The notes under the pieces are model-generated. The model worked only from the letters and a program-made list of their open reading frames with translations. It was not told the origin of the DNA and made no database searches. From a virus: 64,000 nucleotides of DNA. Within the stretch, counting starts at the first letter, position 1. Each line of letters begins with the position of its first letter. The position numbers and the translations under genes are program-made. The stretch is taken from IMG/VR virus record IMGVR_UViG_3300032893_001402, positions 1-64,000 of that record; one strand, given 5' to 3'. Below are positions 1-7,137 of the stretch, in pieces.

Positions 1-112
1 AAAGTATACGGCAGAGGACTCTTGCCGCTTGCGTACTCGTTCCCCCGCCTAGCGCATTGAGGGCTCCGGCGATTACTCCACCGACTAAGGCATGGTCAAG
101 GTCGCGTTTCAT
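1..112 (-). CDS. Partial protein, 5' end only (runs off the window)
   Basis: The ATG at 110-112 overlaps the stop of the upstream gene as ATGA, which points to translational coupling. The 37 visible residues begin MKRDLDHALVGGVIAGALNA, with a Gly/Ala-rich stretch that could be the start of a membrane segment or a small soluble domain. No stop is reached before the window ends. No family was recognised. Confidence 0.55.
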   Translation of the reverse strand, partial: MKRDLDHALVGGVIAGALNALGGGTSTQAARVLCRIL

Positions 113-402
113 ACCCAGCGCTCGTCTAACAGGCCTAAGTATCGTTTTGCCGCCAGCCAAAAATCCAAGTCTCTGCCCCAAGGCCCCCCTGCATCTGCCC
201 ATAGTCTACGGGCGACGCTCGCAATATTTTCGTGGTGCTGCGTCCAATCGACGGGTGGGGCATAGCTGAGCTGGTCGATCCATCGATAGCTACCATCGGC
301 TTCGACCTCTACAGGATCAAGCGGAAAATCGAGCTGGAACGTATCGGCAGGTGTCAGGCCGATCGTCGCGGAACTGTTTTTATGGTGTTTGTGGCTCATC
401 AT
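109..402 (-). CDS. DUF2934-like small protein with an N-terminal piece resembling the phage hub protein
   Basis: This 97-residue protein starts at the ATG pair 397-402, just after the tRNA-like element. The C-terminal half (RRLWADAGGPWGRDLDFWL) fits the DUF2934 pattern of aromatic, Gly/Pro and GRD-x-x-x-WL. The N-terminal half contains DGSYRWIDQLSYAP, which closely matches DGSYQWFDQLSYAP inside the large hub-like protein at 34465-36573. It therefore looks like a piece of a structural gene joined to a DUF2934 domain. DUF2934 has no firmly known function. The alternative is chance similarity in a short stretch, but 11 of 14 identical residues with matching flanks (PVEVEA and PVGIEEV) argues against this. 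Confidence 0.6.
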   Translation of the reverse strand: MMSHKHHKNSSATIGLTPADTFQLDFPLDPVEVEADGSYRWIDQLSYAPPVDWTQHHENIASVARRLWADAGGPWGRDLDFWLAAKRYLGLLDERWV

Positions 403-405
403 GCA

Positions 406-487
406 TGCGGGGCGAAGGACTCGAACCCTCTTCTCTGGACGCACCTGCCTTCTAGGTCCTACCAGATTGCTACCCAGCAAACCCCGC
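406..487 (-). tRNA. tRNA-like element, anticodon not assigned
   Basis: On the minus strand the 82 bases have a 7-bp acceptor stem (GCGGGGT with GCCCCGC, one G-U pair), a discriminator A, and a 5-bp T stem around TTCGAGT. No CCA is encoded. The D arm is weak. The best anticodon arm is only 4 bp (ACCT with AGGT) with an atypical loop, so no amino acid is assigned. The length would allow a long variable arm. It lies exactly between two coding genes. It could be a functional phage tRNA, a degenerate one, or a tRNA mimic. Confidence 0.5.
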
Positions 488-492
488 CGTGG

Positions 493-990
493 CTAACCGC
501 GCAATCTGAAAAAGCCGCCGAAAGGCCGGAACCATCCGAGAGGGCGCCAACTTCCGTAAGACGAGCAGCTGCCGCTCCCGCAACTAGATTGCGCTTGCCC
601 ACAAGCACATGAACTGCCGCATGCGCAATTCTGGGCCCGTGTTCCATGACCGTAGGCAATCGTCGGAGTCAGCGGCGGGAAGGTCTGGCCCGGCCGCACT
701 CGATAGCAATAGCCACCCTCGCATCGGCACCAGCAGACGCCGTCCCAGGTGTAGCGATGTCCGTCGGGCCAGTCGCAGCAATAGTCCGAGCCGACACGAT
801 AGACAGGTGGCGGAGCAGGAACCATTACGCCTCGGATGTGAAGCGAGCCGTTAGGATCTGTCCATTGTGAGATCGTCTGGCTCGATGAGAGCGGTTTAGG
901 CTCGCCTGAGGTAGCCCAAACATGCGGATCGAACATAGAAGCTGCTGCCAGAATCAACAGCGCGAGTGAAGTAACCGTAATACGTTCCAT
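493..990 (-). CDS. Secreted cysteine-rich protein
   Basis: The start at 990 is chosen because AAAGG lies just upstream and the predicted N-terminus (MERITVTSLALLILAAAS) is a good signal peptide. The mature part of about 140 residues is rich in Cys and Gly: CC, CWC and CEGGYC, then repeated CxCG clusters near the C-terminus. It would therefore be exported and probably disulphide-bonded or metal-binding. The next gene upstream has a membrane anchor and the two are only 16 bases apart. No family was recognised. Possible roles, by inference only, are an envelope-acting or superinfection-exclusion protein. Confidence 0.6.
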   Translation of the reverse strand: MERITVTSLALLILAAASMFDPHVWATSGEPKPLSSSQTISQWTDPNGSLHIRGVMVPAPPPVYRVGSDYCCDWPDGHRYTWDGVCWCRCEGGYCYRVRPGQTFPPLTPTIAYGHGTRAQNCACGSSCACGQAQSSCGSGSCSSYGSWRPLGWFRPFGGFFRLRG

Positions 991-1006
991 GGGTGGGCCT
1001 TTCATG

Positions 1007-1609
1007 TTATGGCGTTGTGGGCGGGGTCTGTCCTTTGACAACATCGTCGAGTTGTTCAAGATGGTGCTGTTGATCGGAGTTCTGATCTGAAAGCTTCTCT
1101 GTCCGGTTCGATAGCGCTGCTACTCTTGCGCCCAAAACTGCGACCTTATTTTCAGCCAAATTCGCCCGTAACTTGGCCTCAGTAGCGACGCTGTTGGCTT
1201 CCTTGATCCCACTCTTGAGAGCGTCAATCTCTCCCTGCTGAGCCTTCGACCGTTCCTCACACTCTTCGTGGAGATTGCTTAGCTTGACAGTTTCCTTTTG
1301 AAGCGCAAGAATCTGCCCCGCTTTCTCTTCTGAATCTTTGATCGCCTGGCGCCGATGCTCCTCAATATCCTGAGCCAAAGTTCGGTACTGAGAAATCACG
1401 GATGAAGCCTGTTCGGAGTCTTGTTTCTGTCTCTCGGATCTCTGGTCAAAGTCCTGTTTTTGTCTTTCGGCTTCCTGGCGTCTGCGAGTTTCGGCAGCAG
1501 CAGCGCGGGAATTGAGAATGCTGAGCACAAGGCCGCCTATTGCCGTGGCCGCTGTCGCAATGCCCCCCATAATCATCGCGATTTGTTCTGCCGTGAAACC
1601 CCACAACAT
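1007..1609 (-). CDS. Membrane-anchored coiled-coil protein
   Basis: This 200-residue protein starts at 1609 behind an almost perfect Shine-Dalgarno (AGGAGGT), which sits unusually close to the ATG. Residues about 8-32 form one transmembrane segment. The rest is charged, rich in Gln, Glu, Lys and Arg, with heptad-like spacing through about residue 185, so a long coiled coil is expected. The shape (one N-terminal anchor plus a long helix) is like an inner-membrane spanin, and a lipoprotein gene lies nearby at 2301-2594. There is no sequence proof of spanin function. Confidence 0.65.
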   Translation of the reverse strand: MLWGFTAEQIAMIMGGIATAATAIGGLVLSILNSRAAAAETRRRQEAERQKQDFDQRSERQKQDSEQASSVISQYRTLAQDIEEHRRQAIKDSEEKAGQILALQKETVKLSNLHEECEERSKAQQGEIDALKSGIKEANSVATEAKLRANLAENKVAVLGARVAALSNRTEKLSDQNSDQQHHLEQLDDVVKGQTPPTTP

Positions 1610-1633
1610 AACCTCCTAGGCGCAACGCGCCGC

Positions 1634-1999
1634 TTAACTTTGGCGGGCAGCCGTCAGTAACGCTCGATGGTCCCGATGTTCCAACCACCAACGAACCAAG
1701 GCCGAGACAATCCCGCTAATAATCGCGCCGAGAATAATAACCCAAATCACGAATCCGTATTTGTGCTCATAGGCCTTTCCGACGCTCTCGTAGAGTTCGT
1801 GTTCAAACTGCGCTACAGCCGTTCCGTCATTCACCAGCTTAAGCGCAGCGGTTTCATCCATCTCCGCCCAGTGCGGGTCAGCAATTGCCAGCTCCAAAAC
1901 CTGGCCGGCCTCAGCGGGATGCCCCACGCAGGCGAGTCTATAAAGACCCGTAACTTTGGACAAAACCTCGGACGAAATTTGCAGGCCGGCGGCGTTCAT
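1634..1999 (-). CDS. Small membrane protein, C-terminal transmembrane segment
   Basis: This protein has 121 residues. The ATG at 1999 overlaps the upstream stop (ATGA) and follows AAGGGAAAG, so translation is coupled. Residues 1-80 are soluble. One strongly hydrophobic segment (FVIWVIILGAIISGIVSALV) lies near residues 83-102, followed by a short basic tail. No family was recognised. It belongs to a tightly packed run of one-pass membrane proteins from 1.0 to 6.3 kb. Confidence 0.6.
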   Translation of the reverse strand: MNAAGLQISSEVLSKVTGLYRLACVGHPAEAGQVLELAIADPHWAEMDETAALKLVNDGTAVAQFEHELYESVGKAYEHKYGFVIWVIILGAIISGIVSALVRWWLEHRDHRALLTAARQS

Positions 2000-2304
2000 C
2001 TCTTTCCCTTGCGCTTTCTAGGACGAAGCTTGAATTTCGAGCCGAGCTTGGACTTGGCTTTTGGTTCGAGGTCGTAGATTCGGGCTTCAAGTGAGTTCGC
2101 TTGCCGCTGAACTTGGTTGCAACCGGCGGCAATTTCGCGCTTGAACGCATCGAAGTCGGCGGCTCTTACATCGCGTTCGTTCGTGAGTCCGGTAAGTTCC
2201 CGGCTGGCTTCGGCGTAAACTCCCCTTAGCCATTTGATCGCTATGCGCTGGGTGGTTACTACAACAGTCAGAAGCCCCAGCCAGACAAGAATCGTGATCA
2301 TCAT
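1996..2304 (-). CDS. Membrane-anchored protein with basic C-terminus
   Basis: The start at 2304 is preferred: AAGGG lies 8 bases upstream and the ATG overlaps the stop of the lipoprotein gene as ATGA. The 102-residue protein has an N-terminal transmembrane segment (MITILVWLGLLTVVVTT), a charged helical middle with coiled-coil character, and a strongly basic tail of Lys and Arg. The inside-positive tail could bind nucleic acid or fix membrane orientation. Function unknown. Confidence 0.6.
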   Translation of the reverse strand: MMITILVWLGLLTVVVTTQRIAIKWLRGVYAEASRELTGLTNERDVRAADFDAFKREIAAGCNQVQRQANSLEARIYDLEPKAKSKLGSKFKLRPRKRKGKR

Positions 2305-2594
2305 CGTGGGGTCCCTTGTTCGCCCGGAATAATGTATTTGGGCCCATAACCTAATAAGCGCTGCCACAAACCGAGTTGAGGATTCAGCCAATACTCTTGG
2401 CCCTCGGTTATAATGTGGCGGAAAGTGCCGTCCGATTGCTCTTTCCAGGCCGCCGCGCTATTAGGCGGTTGAAGCTGCTTATCGATCTCCCAAGCGTAGT
2501 GGTGCGGATGGTACGGATCGGGCTCGGGAGTCGGATAGAAGCATCCGCCTAGGAGCAGAGTCCCCGCCAGTAATATGAGATAGCGCGCTTTCAT
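2301..2594 (-). CDS. Predicted outer-membrane lipoprotein
   Basis: The 97 residues open with a lipoprotein signal (hydrophobic stretch, then LLGGC with Cys18 as lipidation site), so the mature protein should be lipid-anchored. It is Pro-rich just after the Cys. The C-terminus (LWQRLLGYGPKYIIPGEQ) resembles PWKRLEGDGPETIVPGEL in the membrane protein at 58194-58745, so both seem to carry the same small exported domain. A lipoprotein next to a coiled-coil membrane protein would fit a two-component spanin, but this one is longer than typical Rz1. Confidence 0.65.
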   Translation of the reverse strand: MKARYLILLAGTLLLGGCFYPTPEPDPYHPHHYAWEIDKQLQPPNSAAAWKEQSDGTFRHIITEGQEYWLNPQLGLWQRLLGYGPKYIIPGEQGTPR

Positions 2595-3068
2595 TTAAGG
2601 TTTCTCCGCCCCTAATCCTCTCTGGTCTTGTGGCGGCAAGCTGCCTTGTTCAGGCGGCGGGCTCGAACCAAGTCCGATCGATCCAAAATCCAGAGTTTCA
2701 TCGGCAGCCGGCGGCCAGCAGCGGAACCAGCCCCATTCTCCCTTGTTATTCGTGAACCAGCGCCAAGCTTCAGTACTGCGATCTCGACCGTCATAGACTG
2801 GCGGCGGCGCGACTCTGGCAAGTCTCCAACCGTGCGCTAGCGGAGAATCGACCTGGCGAGAGGGCGGATTCTGGTGGCCGATCGGAGCACAAAGCAGGAT
2901 TACAATGCCTACGAAACACATACCCAGGAATCCTAAAGACGCACCTACCACGAAAATCCAACCCATACCTAATGTTAGCCGAGGTTTCTGGGGCTGACTC
3001 CAACGGGCTACCTGCTCAGCGATAAGCTTTTCGATGCGCGGATCAAGGCTAGGGTCTTGGCTGCTCAT
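2595..3068 (-). CDS. Single-pass membrane protein
   Basis: The protein has 157 residues. The first 30 are charged and probably cytoplasmic. One long hydrophobic segment lies at about residues 36-62, followed by an exported Trp- and Pro-rich domain (WRWFTNNKGEWGWFRCWPP). It abuts the lipoprotein gene without a gap. The aromatic exported domain is similar in style to other exported proteins in this cluster. No family was recognised. Confidence 0.55.
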   Translation of the reverse strand: MSSQDPSLDPRIEKLIAEQVARWSQPQKPRLTLGMGWIFVVGASLGFLGMCFVGIVILLCAPIGHQNPPSRQVDSPLAHGWRLARVAPPPVYDGRDRSTEAWRWFTNNKGEWGWFRCWPPAADETLDFGSIGLGSSPPPEQGSLPPQDQRGLGAEKP

Positions 3069-3083
3069 AATGGGGCTCGCGAG

Positions 3084-3368
3084 TTATTGGAGATGCGTAA
3101 GGTCAGCCGGATAGCTGTTTGCTGCCGGGGCAGAAACGGGAGCCGAATACGGGAGAGTCTGCTGCCGATTGCCATGCCCGCGAACGAGCAGCAGCGTTAG
3201 CGCTGTTATCCCGCACAGGGCCCCGAACAGCGAGAATAGCGCCAGACAAACGAATCCGAAAATGATCTTGCCGGGGTGGTACAAAATCCAAGCCATCAGG
3301 TAGCTATCCCTTAAGAGTTCGAGGATTGAGAGATCGGGCAGCCCAATTCCCGGCGGTGTAGGGGGCAT
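3084..3368 (-). CDS. Small membrane protein
   Basis: These 94 residues follow a GGAG 9 bases before the ATG. One hydrophobic segment (KIIFGFVCLALFSLFGALCGITALTLLLV) spans about residues 33-62, long enough for one or two membrane passes. A Pro- and Ala-rich tail follows. Function unknown; it is part of the membrane-protein run. Confidence 0.5.
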   Translation of the reverse strand: MPPTPPGIGLPDLSILELLRDSYLMAWILYHPGKIIFGFVCLALFSLFGALCGITALTLLLVRGHGNRQQTLPYSAPVSAPAANSYPADLTHLQ

Positions 3369-3369
3369 G

Positions 3370-3570
3370 TTAGAGCACTCCGAAAATGTGAATCAGAAAC
3401 ACGAGGGCGACTACCACGACAGCCGCGTAGGCCAAAGGCCTCAATTTATTCGACAGGGGGAGCTTACGGGCGATGAACGTCATTACTGTTACGAGCGCCG
3501 CTAAGAGCATTAGCGAAAACAGTAACTCGAGCAAATGAACTTGATACATCGGAAGGGATTGGCGCAGCAT
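3370..3570 (-). CDS. Very small two-pass membrane protein
   Basis: Of 66 residues, two hydrophobic segments (about 11-33 and 46-65) are joined by a short basic loop. The ATG at 3570 lies 3 bases after the stop of the peptidase gene, so coupling is likely; the ATG at 3549 is an alternative start. Size, two passes and position beside a peptidase gene make it a holin candidate, but many small membrane proteins look alike. Confidence 0.5.
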   Translation of the reverse strand: MLRQSLPMYQVHLLELLFSLMLLAALVTVMTFIARKLPLSNKLRPLAYAAVVVVALVFLIHIFGVL

Positions 3571-3573
3571 CCG

Positions 3574-5421
3574 CTAGTTATAGCTCGCCGTAACTTGCAG
3601 CAGGTGGAATCCGCTATCCGGCGTACCGTGCCCCTCGCGATACACTGCGAATCCCGCGAACCCGAGGTCATTTTTGGCCCCCCACTCGCCCCAACTGTTC
3701 CTCACGCGCAGTCCGAAGCTGCCGGGTTCGATCTCTACGCCGTCACACATACACATAACGTGGCTCATCCAATTGTAGGCGAACGCGCCGGGTCGAGTCA
3801 GCAGGCACATGGCCATATACCGCTCAAAGACGCTCCCACAATCGACCCACTTAAGGGCTTTGTGCTTCGGTCGATCCGCGATTACTTCCGGCCTGTTTTG
3901 CAGGCTCCCGTCGCAAGAATAGTTGGGCCAAAGATCGGTCGAGACTCCCCCATGTTCGGCCGCATACTTAAGCGCGTTTCCTTCCCATCCCCCGCTGTGT
4001 CCGCCGGAGATAGGAACGGCAAAGCTCGCGGCGCTGATTTGCTTATGCGGTAAATGCTGGATGCGCCGCATTATCGTCATAGCCTGCGCAGGGCCATTAG
4101 CCCAACAGTTGCCGGAAATCAAAACAGAGCCATTCCGGCGCGTAATGAGAGTTCCGTTAGCCACCGAAGCGCAGTAAACAAACCCGTTATACCTATCCCA
4201 CTCGATATGCTTCTTACGGTCGAGGCAAAGGCTGTCCGTCCTGCTGGCATAGAGTCGGTAGCGCCTGGAGGGGCGTTCGTTCGTCTCTCCGCTGGGTAGA
4301 ATGTGGGGCTTTGGATCTTCAAAGAAGACGCCGCCCCGCTTTCCGAGGCGTAAGTGAAGCTCTTGCAGATCATCGATCATCCGCTTGCTGCTGCTATAGA
4401 AAACCTTTTCCCGGTCTTCGTCGTGCGATTGATCTCCAAAATAATCAAGGAAGATTTCAATCTGGCGCGGACAAGCCCAGCGTAGAAACTCTGGAGCTTT
4501 CTTGTTGAGCGCCCCCAACTCTCGCGACGTGTAGCAAGTTTCGCGTACCCAATCTGCCAGGGCTCCCGCGTCATATCTGACCCAGACTCCAGGCCGGCTA
4601 GGGAGTTCCCGGAACCCCAAACGTGCTGCAAGAAGCTCGACAAGCTTGCGCCGTTCGGGACGGAAGCAACAGAAGCCTACCCAGTTTTTGGTATTGGCCG
4701 TGCCCCCCGCATATCCATCCGAACAAACCATCCCCAAGAGGGCAATCAAGTCATCGCCTGCGTATACCCGATCTCCAGGTACTCCGAGCTTGACGAAGTT
4801 GGTTCCTCTCCAGCTTCGTGGGGCGTGCATTAGACCTACGTACCATCCCAAATCCTTAGCGAGCTGGAATGAGTATTGATCCGAGAGAGTCTTGCGCTTT
4901 TGGTCCCATCTCCGAACAAACATGCGATGGTTCGGAGTAACACCGAAATCGAGCCGTCGGTTCGAGCTGTAAATCATTTCCCCGCGGCGGCGATAGACAT
5001 GCTTCTGTAAGCACGGTTGGAACTCCAAGACGCCATTCTCGGGGTTGACCGTCGCCAGCAAATCTAACCAGTTATAATCGGGCCACGGAATCCAACCCCT
5101 TTCGGTCAGAACTTCGGTATCTTCCGTAGCGCATTGTGGAGTTCCGTCCTGATCGTAGGGGGGGAAATCGCAATAATCGCTGACTCGCGCTTTTCTTGCG
5201 ATCTGCTCTTTGAGCATCGCCGACCATTCATTACGCGGCGGGATAGGAATGCCGGCTACTTCCCACGGAACGCTAAAGGATCGGGGGTGGGGTTCATCTC
5301 CTAGCGGCGGTCGAGCAGCCAACAGCCGCCATTCTCCCCCGGCAAAGACGCGCGTACCGTCGCCGATCAGTTCGCGAAAATTCGACTCGTCATAGACTTT
5401 TTCACCCGCGTAAAGCATCAA
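3574..5421 (-). CDS. Papain-family (C1A) cysteine peptidase interrupted by an intein at the active-site Cys
   Basis: The 615-residue precursor contains two halves of a papain-like peptidase. The N-terminal extein runs to residue 96 and ends QDGTPQ. The C-terminal extein begins CWANGPAQA at residue 439, so the intein's +1 cysteine is also the catalytic Cys of the Q-x-C-W-A type motif. The catalytic His is probably in SHVMCMC and the Asn in RNSWGEWG, the classic NSWG box. The spliced enzyme would have 273 residues, typical for C1A. It lies in a cluster of membrane proteins, so roles in lysis, entry or processing of surface proteins are possible. The unspliced form should be inactive because the Cys is masked. 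Confidence 0.85.
   Translation of the reverse strand: MMLYAGEKVYDESNFRELIGDGTRVFAGGEWRLLAARPPLGDEPHPRSFSVPWEVAGIPIPPRNEWSAMLKEQIARKARVSDYCDFPPYDQDGTPQCATEDTEVLTERGWIPWPDYNWLDLLATVNPENGVLEFQPCLQKHVYRRRGEMIYSSNRRLDFGVTPNHRMFVRRWDQKRKTLSDQYSFQLAKDLGWYVGLMHAPRSWRGTNFVKLGVPGDRVYAGDDLIALLGMVCSDGYAGGTANTKNWVGFCCFRPERRKLVELLAARLGFRELPSRPGVWVRYDAGALADWVRETCYTSRELGALNKKAPEFLRWACPRQIEIFLDYFGDQSHDEDREKVFYSSSKRMIDDLQELHLRLGKRGGVFFEDPKPHILPSGETNERPSRRYRLYASRTDSLCLDRKKHIEWDRYNGFVYCASVANGTLITRRNGSVLISGNCWANGPAQAMTIMRRIQHLPHKQISAASFAVPISGGHSGGWEGNALKYAAEHGGVSTDLWPNYSCDGSLQNRPEVIADRPKHKALKWVDCGSVFERYMAMCLLTRPGAFAYNWMSHVMCMCDGVEIEPGSFGLRVRNSWGEWGAKNDLGFAGFAVYREGHGTPDSGFHLLQVTASYN
4108..5133 (-). other. Intein with LAGLIDADG-type homing endonuclease
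   Basis: Residues 97-438 of the precursor (342 residues) form the intein. It starts CATEDTEVLTERGW (block A, nucleophile Cys97). It has TPNHR at 162-166 (block B) and two DOD endonuclease motifs, LIALLGMVCSDGY at about 225-237 and IEIFLDYFGDQ at about 321-331. It ends in VLISGN (block G) before the extein Cys. The usual penultimate His is Gly here, as in some other splicing inteins. Block F reads VYCASVANGT. Length and blocks suggest a full homing intein rather than a mini-intein. Confidence 0.9.
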
Positions 5422-5432
5422 ATCCCCAACCT

Positions 5433-5912
5433 CTAATTGAGTTGATTGAGCATTCGGATTAGGGCCTGAGGGTCATTTGGTAGCGGTCCTTCGAATCCAG
5501 TACGGCCGTTGCTGGCGATGATCCACGGCAGGCTAGTTCTAGGCCGCTGCCAGGCGCGTTGCCAAATCGGATCATCGAACTTAAGGCCGTCGGGCTGGTC
5601 TTTGTCGAGCAATCGATAAGCAGGTTCGCTCTTAGCCGAACCGTGCGATTCCTGGATGCAATGCGCGTTTAACCACTCTCGCACTGACCCGGGCCCGGTC
5701 GAATTAAGAATCTCGAATTGCCCCGGGTAATCCTGCTGCATCTTCGCCATTGCAGCGGGCTCGGTGTCATAGACGATCATGCACCGAATTCCGTACTCCG
5801 GGATCGGAGCCGGGCCGAGTATCGCGCCGCTATCGAGGGCGAGATAGAGAAAGCAGAGAGCAACCGCAAAGACTGTTAGCGGCTTGCTCGGACCTTGAGG
5901 TTGTTGATTCAT
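5433..5912 (-). CDS. Membrane-anchored thioredoxin-fold-like protein
   Basis: The 159 residues have an N-terminal hydrophobic anchor (about 11-32) and then an exported domain. A beta strand with Cys (CMIVYD), a helix, and a late LPWIIASNG segment (possible cis-Pro loop) followed by a strand and C-terminal helix give a thioredoxin-like outline. No CxxC is present, so a redox role is doubtful. It is coupled by overlap to the preceding gene and ends 11 bases before the peptidase start. Confidence 0.45.
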   Translation of the reverse strand: MNQQPQGPSKPLTVFAVALCFLYLALDSGAILGPAPIPEYGIRCMIVYDTEPAAMAKMQQDYPGQFEILNSTGPGSVREWLNAHCIQESHGSAKSEPAYRLLDKDQPDGLKFDDPIWQRAWQRPRTSLPWIIASNGRTGFEGPLPNDPQALIRMLNQLN

Positions 5913-6271
5913 GCGGCACCCGGAGCGGCGTCCGCTGTCTTTCCTCCCGTGTCGCTAGGCAACTTCGGCATCAACAGGCCCGGCAAAAGCTGCTCAAGTA
6001 CCTTTAATCGTGCTATGTCTTTGCGCGCAACAAAGTGCCCACGCATAGCCTGGAATGCTTTCAACAAGCTCTCTTCGTCGGGCCGGTATTCGGGAGCCTG
6101 AGCTATGCCGACCTGCGAGGGAGTTGCGACATAGTAGGGCGGATTCTGCGGCGCGTATGGCTGAGGATTCTTACTTCTGGCAAACTGTACGACAAGAATC
6201 AGAACCAAGACCAGAATCGCGCAGACTACGATGAACTTGAAAACGAATCCTGCGAGCGTGAGAGGGTCCAT
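5909..6271 (-). CDS. Small membrane protein with cytoplasmic helical tail
   Basis: These 120 residues have a long N-terminal transmembrane segment (FKFIVVCAILVLVLILVVQF, about 11-30). A Pro/Tyr-rich linker and a helical region at about 60-105 follow. The stop overlaps the next start as ATGA. No family was recognised. Confidence 0.55.
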   Translation of the reverse strand: MDPLTLAGFVFKFIVVCAILVLVLILVVQFARSKNPQPYAPQNPPYYVATPSQVGIAQAPEYRPDEESLLKAFQAMRGHFVARKDIARLKVLEQLLPGLLMPKLPSDTGGKTADAAPGAA

Positions 6272-6287
6272 TTTGGGCCTTATGGGG

Positions 6288-6764
6288 TTAGGGCGCTATA
6301 GTTGCCGTCGTAGGGGCTGGAGTCTGGAATGACGCGGCAAGGGAGAGATTCAACGTTTGGAAAGTGGCTATTGCACCTTCAATCATGCCGTCGATAATGC
6401 CCGGTAGAAAATGGTTGACGAAGGCCTTGGCCGGGAGATCAAATAGCGAAACTCCCCCGGGTGCAGCCGAAAAAGCCATATCGACAATCGAATCGGCCGC
6501 TGTTAGAACGGCTGCCTTTTTCTGCGCTCCCGTCGAAGTTAGATCCTGTTCGGCCGCGATTACCAACTGGTCAACACCGTAGCGCAATACTCGGAATAGG
6601 ATCGCGTATTTGAATCCGCCGGCAAGCTGTTCTTTCGCGTAGGCCTCTGTTGCAGTAAGCGCCGAAACAAGCAAGGATTGCAAATTGGACGGGGTTGCTA
6701 CTACCGAAGCTGTTGCCGCCGCTGGAGTTATTGTTGTGGCTGGGGTTGTAGTAACACTGCTCAT
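6288..6764 (-). CDS. Hypothetical protein, first gene of the leftward membrane cluster
   Basis: The protein has 158 residues. The first 27 are rich in Thr, Ala and Val. A helical region (about 28-100) contains AAEQDLTSTGAQKKAAVL, faintly like LLH-type holins, but there is no convincing transmembrane segment, so I do not call it a holin. A second helical part is hydrophobic (PGIIDGMIEGAIATF) and may be membrane-associated. It is the first gene leftward of the divergent regulatory gap at 6.77-6.87 kb, so it likely sits behind the promoter of this operon. Confidence 0.5.
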   Translation of the reverse strand: MSSVTTTPATTITPAAATASVVATPSNLQSLLVSALTATEAYAKEQLAGGFKYAILFRVLRYGVDQLVIAAEQDLTSTGAQKKAAVLTAADSIVDMAFSAAPGGVSLFDLPAKAFVNHFLPGIIDGMIEGAIATFQTLNLSLAASFQTPAPTTATIAP

Positions 6765-6804
6765 GTCTAGGGCTCCCTTTCTCTCCGACTACGTGAAATT
6801 CTAT

Positions 6805-6831
6805 CCGGCAAGCTGTGCTATACTTTGCCGG
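6805..6831. promoter_or_regulatory. Operator-like inverted repeat between divergent genes
   Basis: CCGGCAA at 6805-6811 and TTGCCGG at 6825-6831 are perfect inverted arms, 13 bases apart. The spacer contains TATACT, a possible -10 element. It lies between the leftward gene at 6764 and the rightward winged-helix-like gene at 6871, the classic place for an autoregulated operator. Confidence 0.5.
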
Positions 6832-6870
6832 TTAATCTAGTTTTTTTCTTGTACACTTTTGGGGATTCGC

Positions 6871-7137
6871 ATGAGGCACATCGCCAGCAAAGAAAAGTCT
6901 CGTGTAACCCGGCGCGACATTGCCGAGGCAAGCGGAAACAAGCTCACGAATCACAATGTCAGCGAATTACTTTACATCTTACAGCACTTAGGCTTAGCTC
7001 GCCGCGTGGATCGAATCAAGGCCTCTTCTGGCGCAGGCCGACCGTCTGTAATTTGGGAGGTTCCGAAGTGGCTCAAGTTTCTCGCTCCTCCATCTCGCGC
7101 TGCCAAAAAGCCGAGGTCGAAGTCAAAAGTAGCCTAG
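6871..7137 (+). CDS. Small winged-helix DNA-binding protein
   Basis: The ATG at 6871 is chosen because GGGG precedes it. The 88 residues contain a helix-turn-helix (TRRDIAEASGNKLTNHNVSE), a recognition-like helix, and a beta hairpin (SGAGRPSVIWEV), a winged-helix outline common in small regulators. A basic C-terminal tail follows. It overlaps the start of the next gene by 70 bases. It probably acts on the inverted repeat just upstream, by inference from position. Confidence 0.6.
   Translation: MRHIASKEKSRVTRRDIAEASGNKLTNHNVSELLYILQHLGLARRVDRIKASSGAGRPSVIWEVPKWLKFLAPPSRAAKKPRSKSKVA

Noticed and set aside
6288-6764. LLH-type holin
   Set aside because: Only a faint local similarity and no convincing transmembrane helix.
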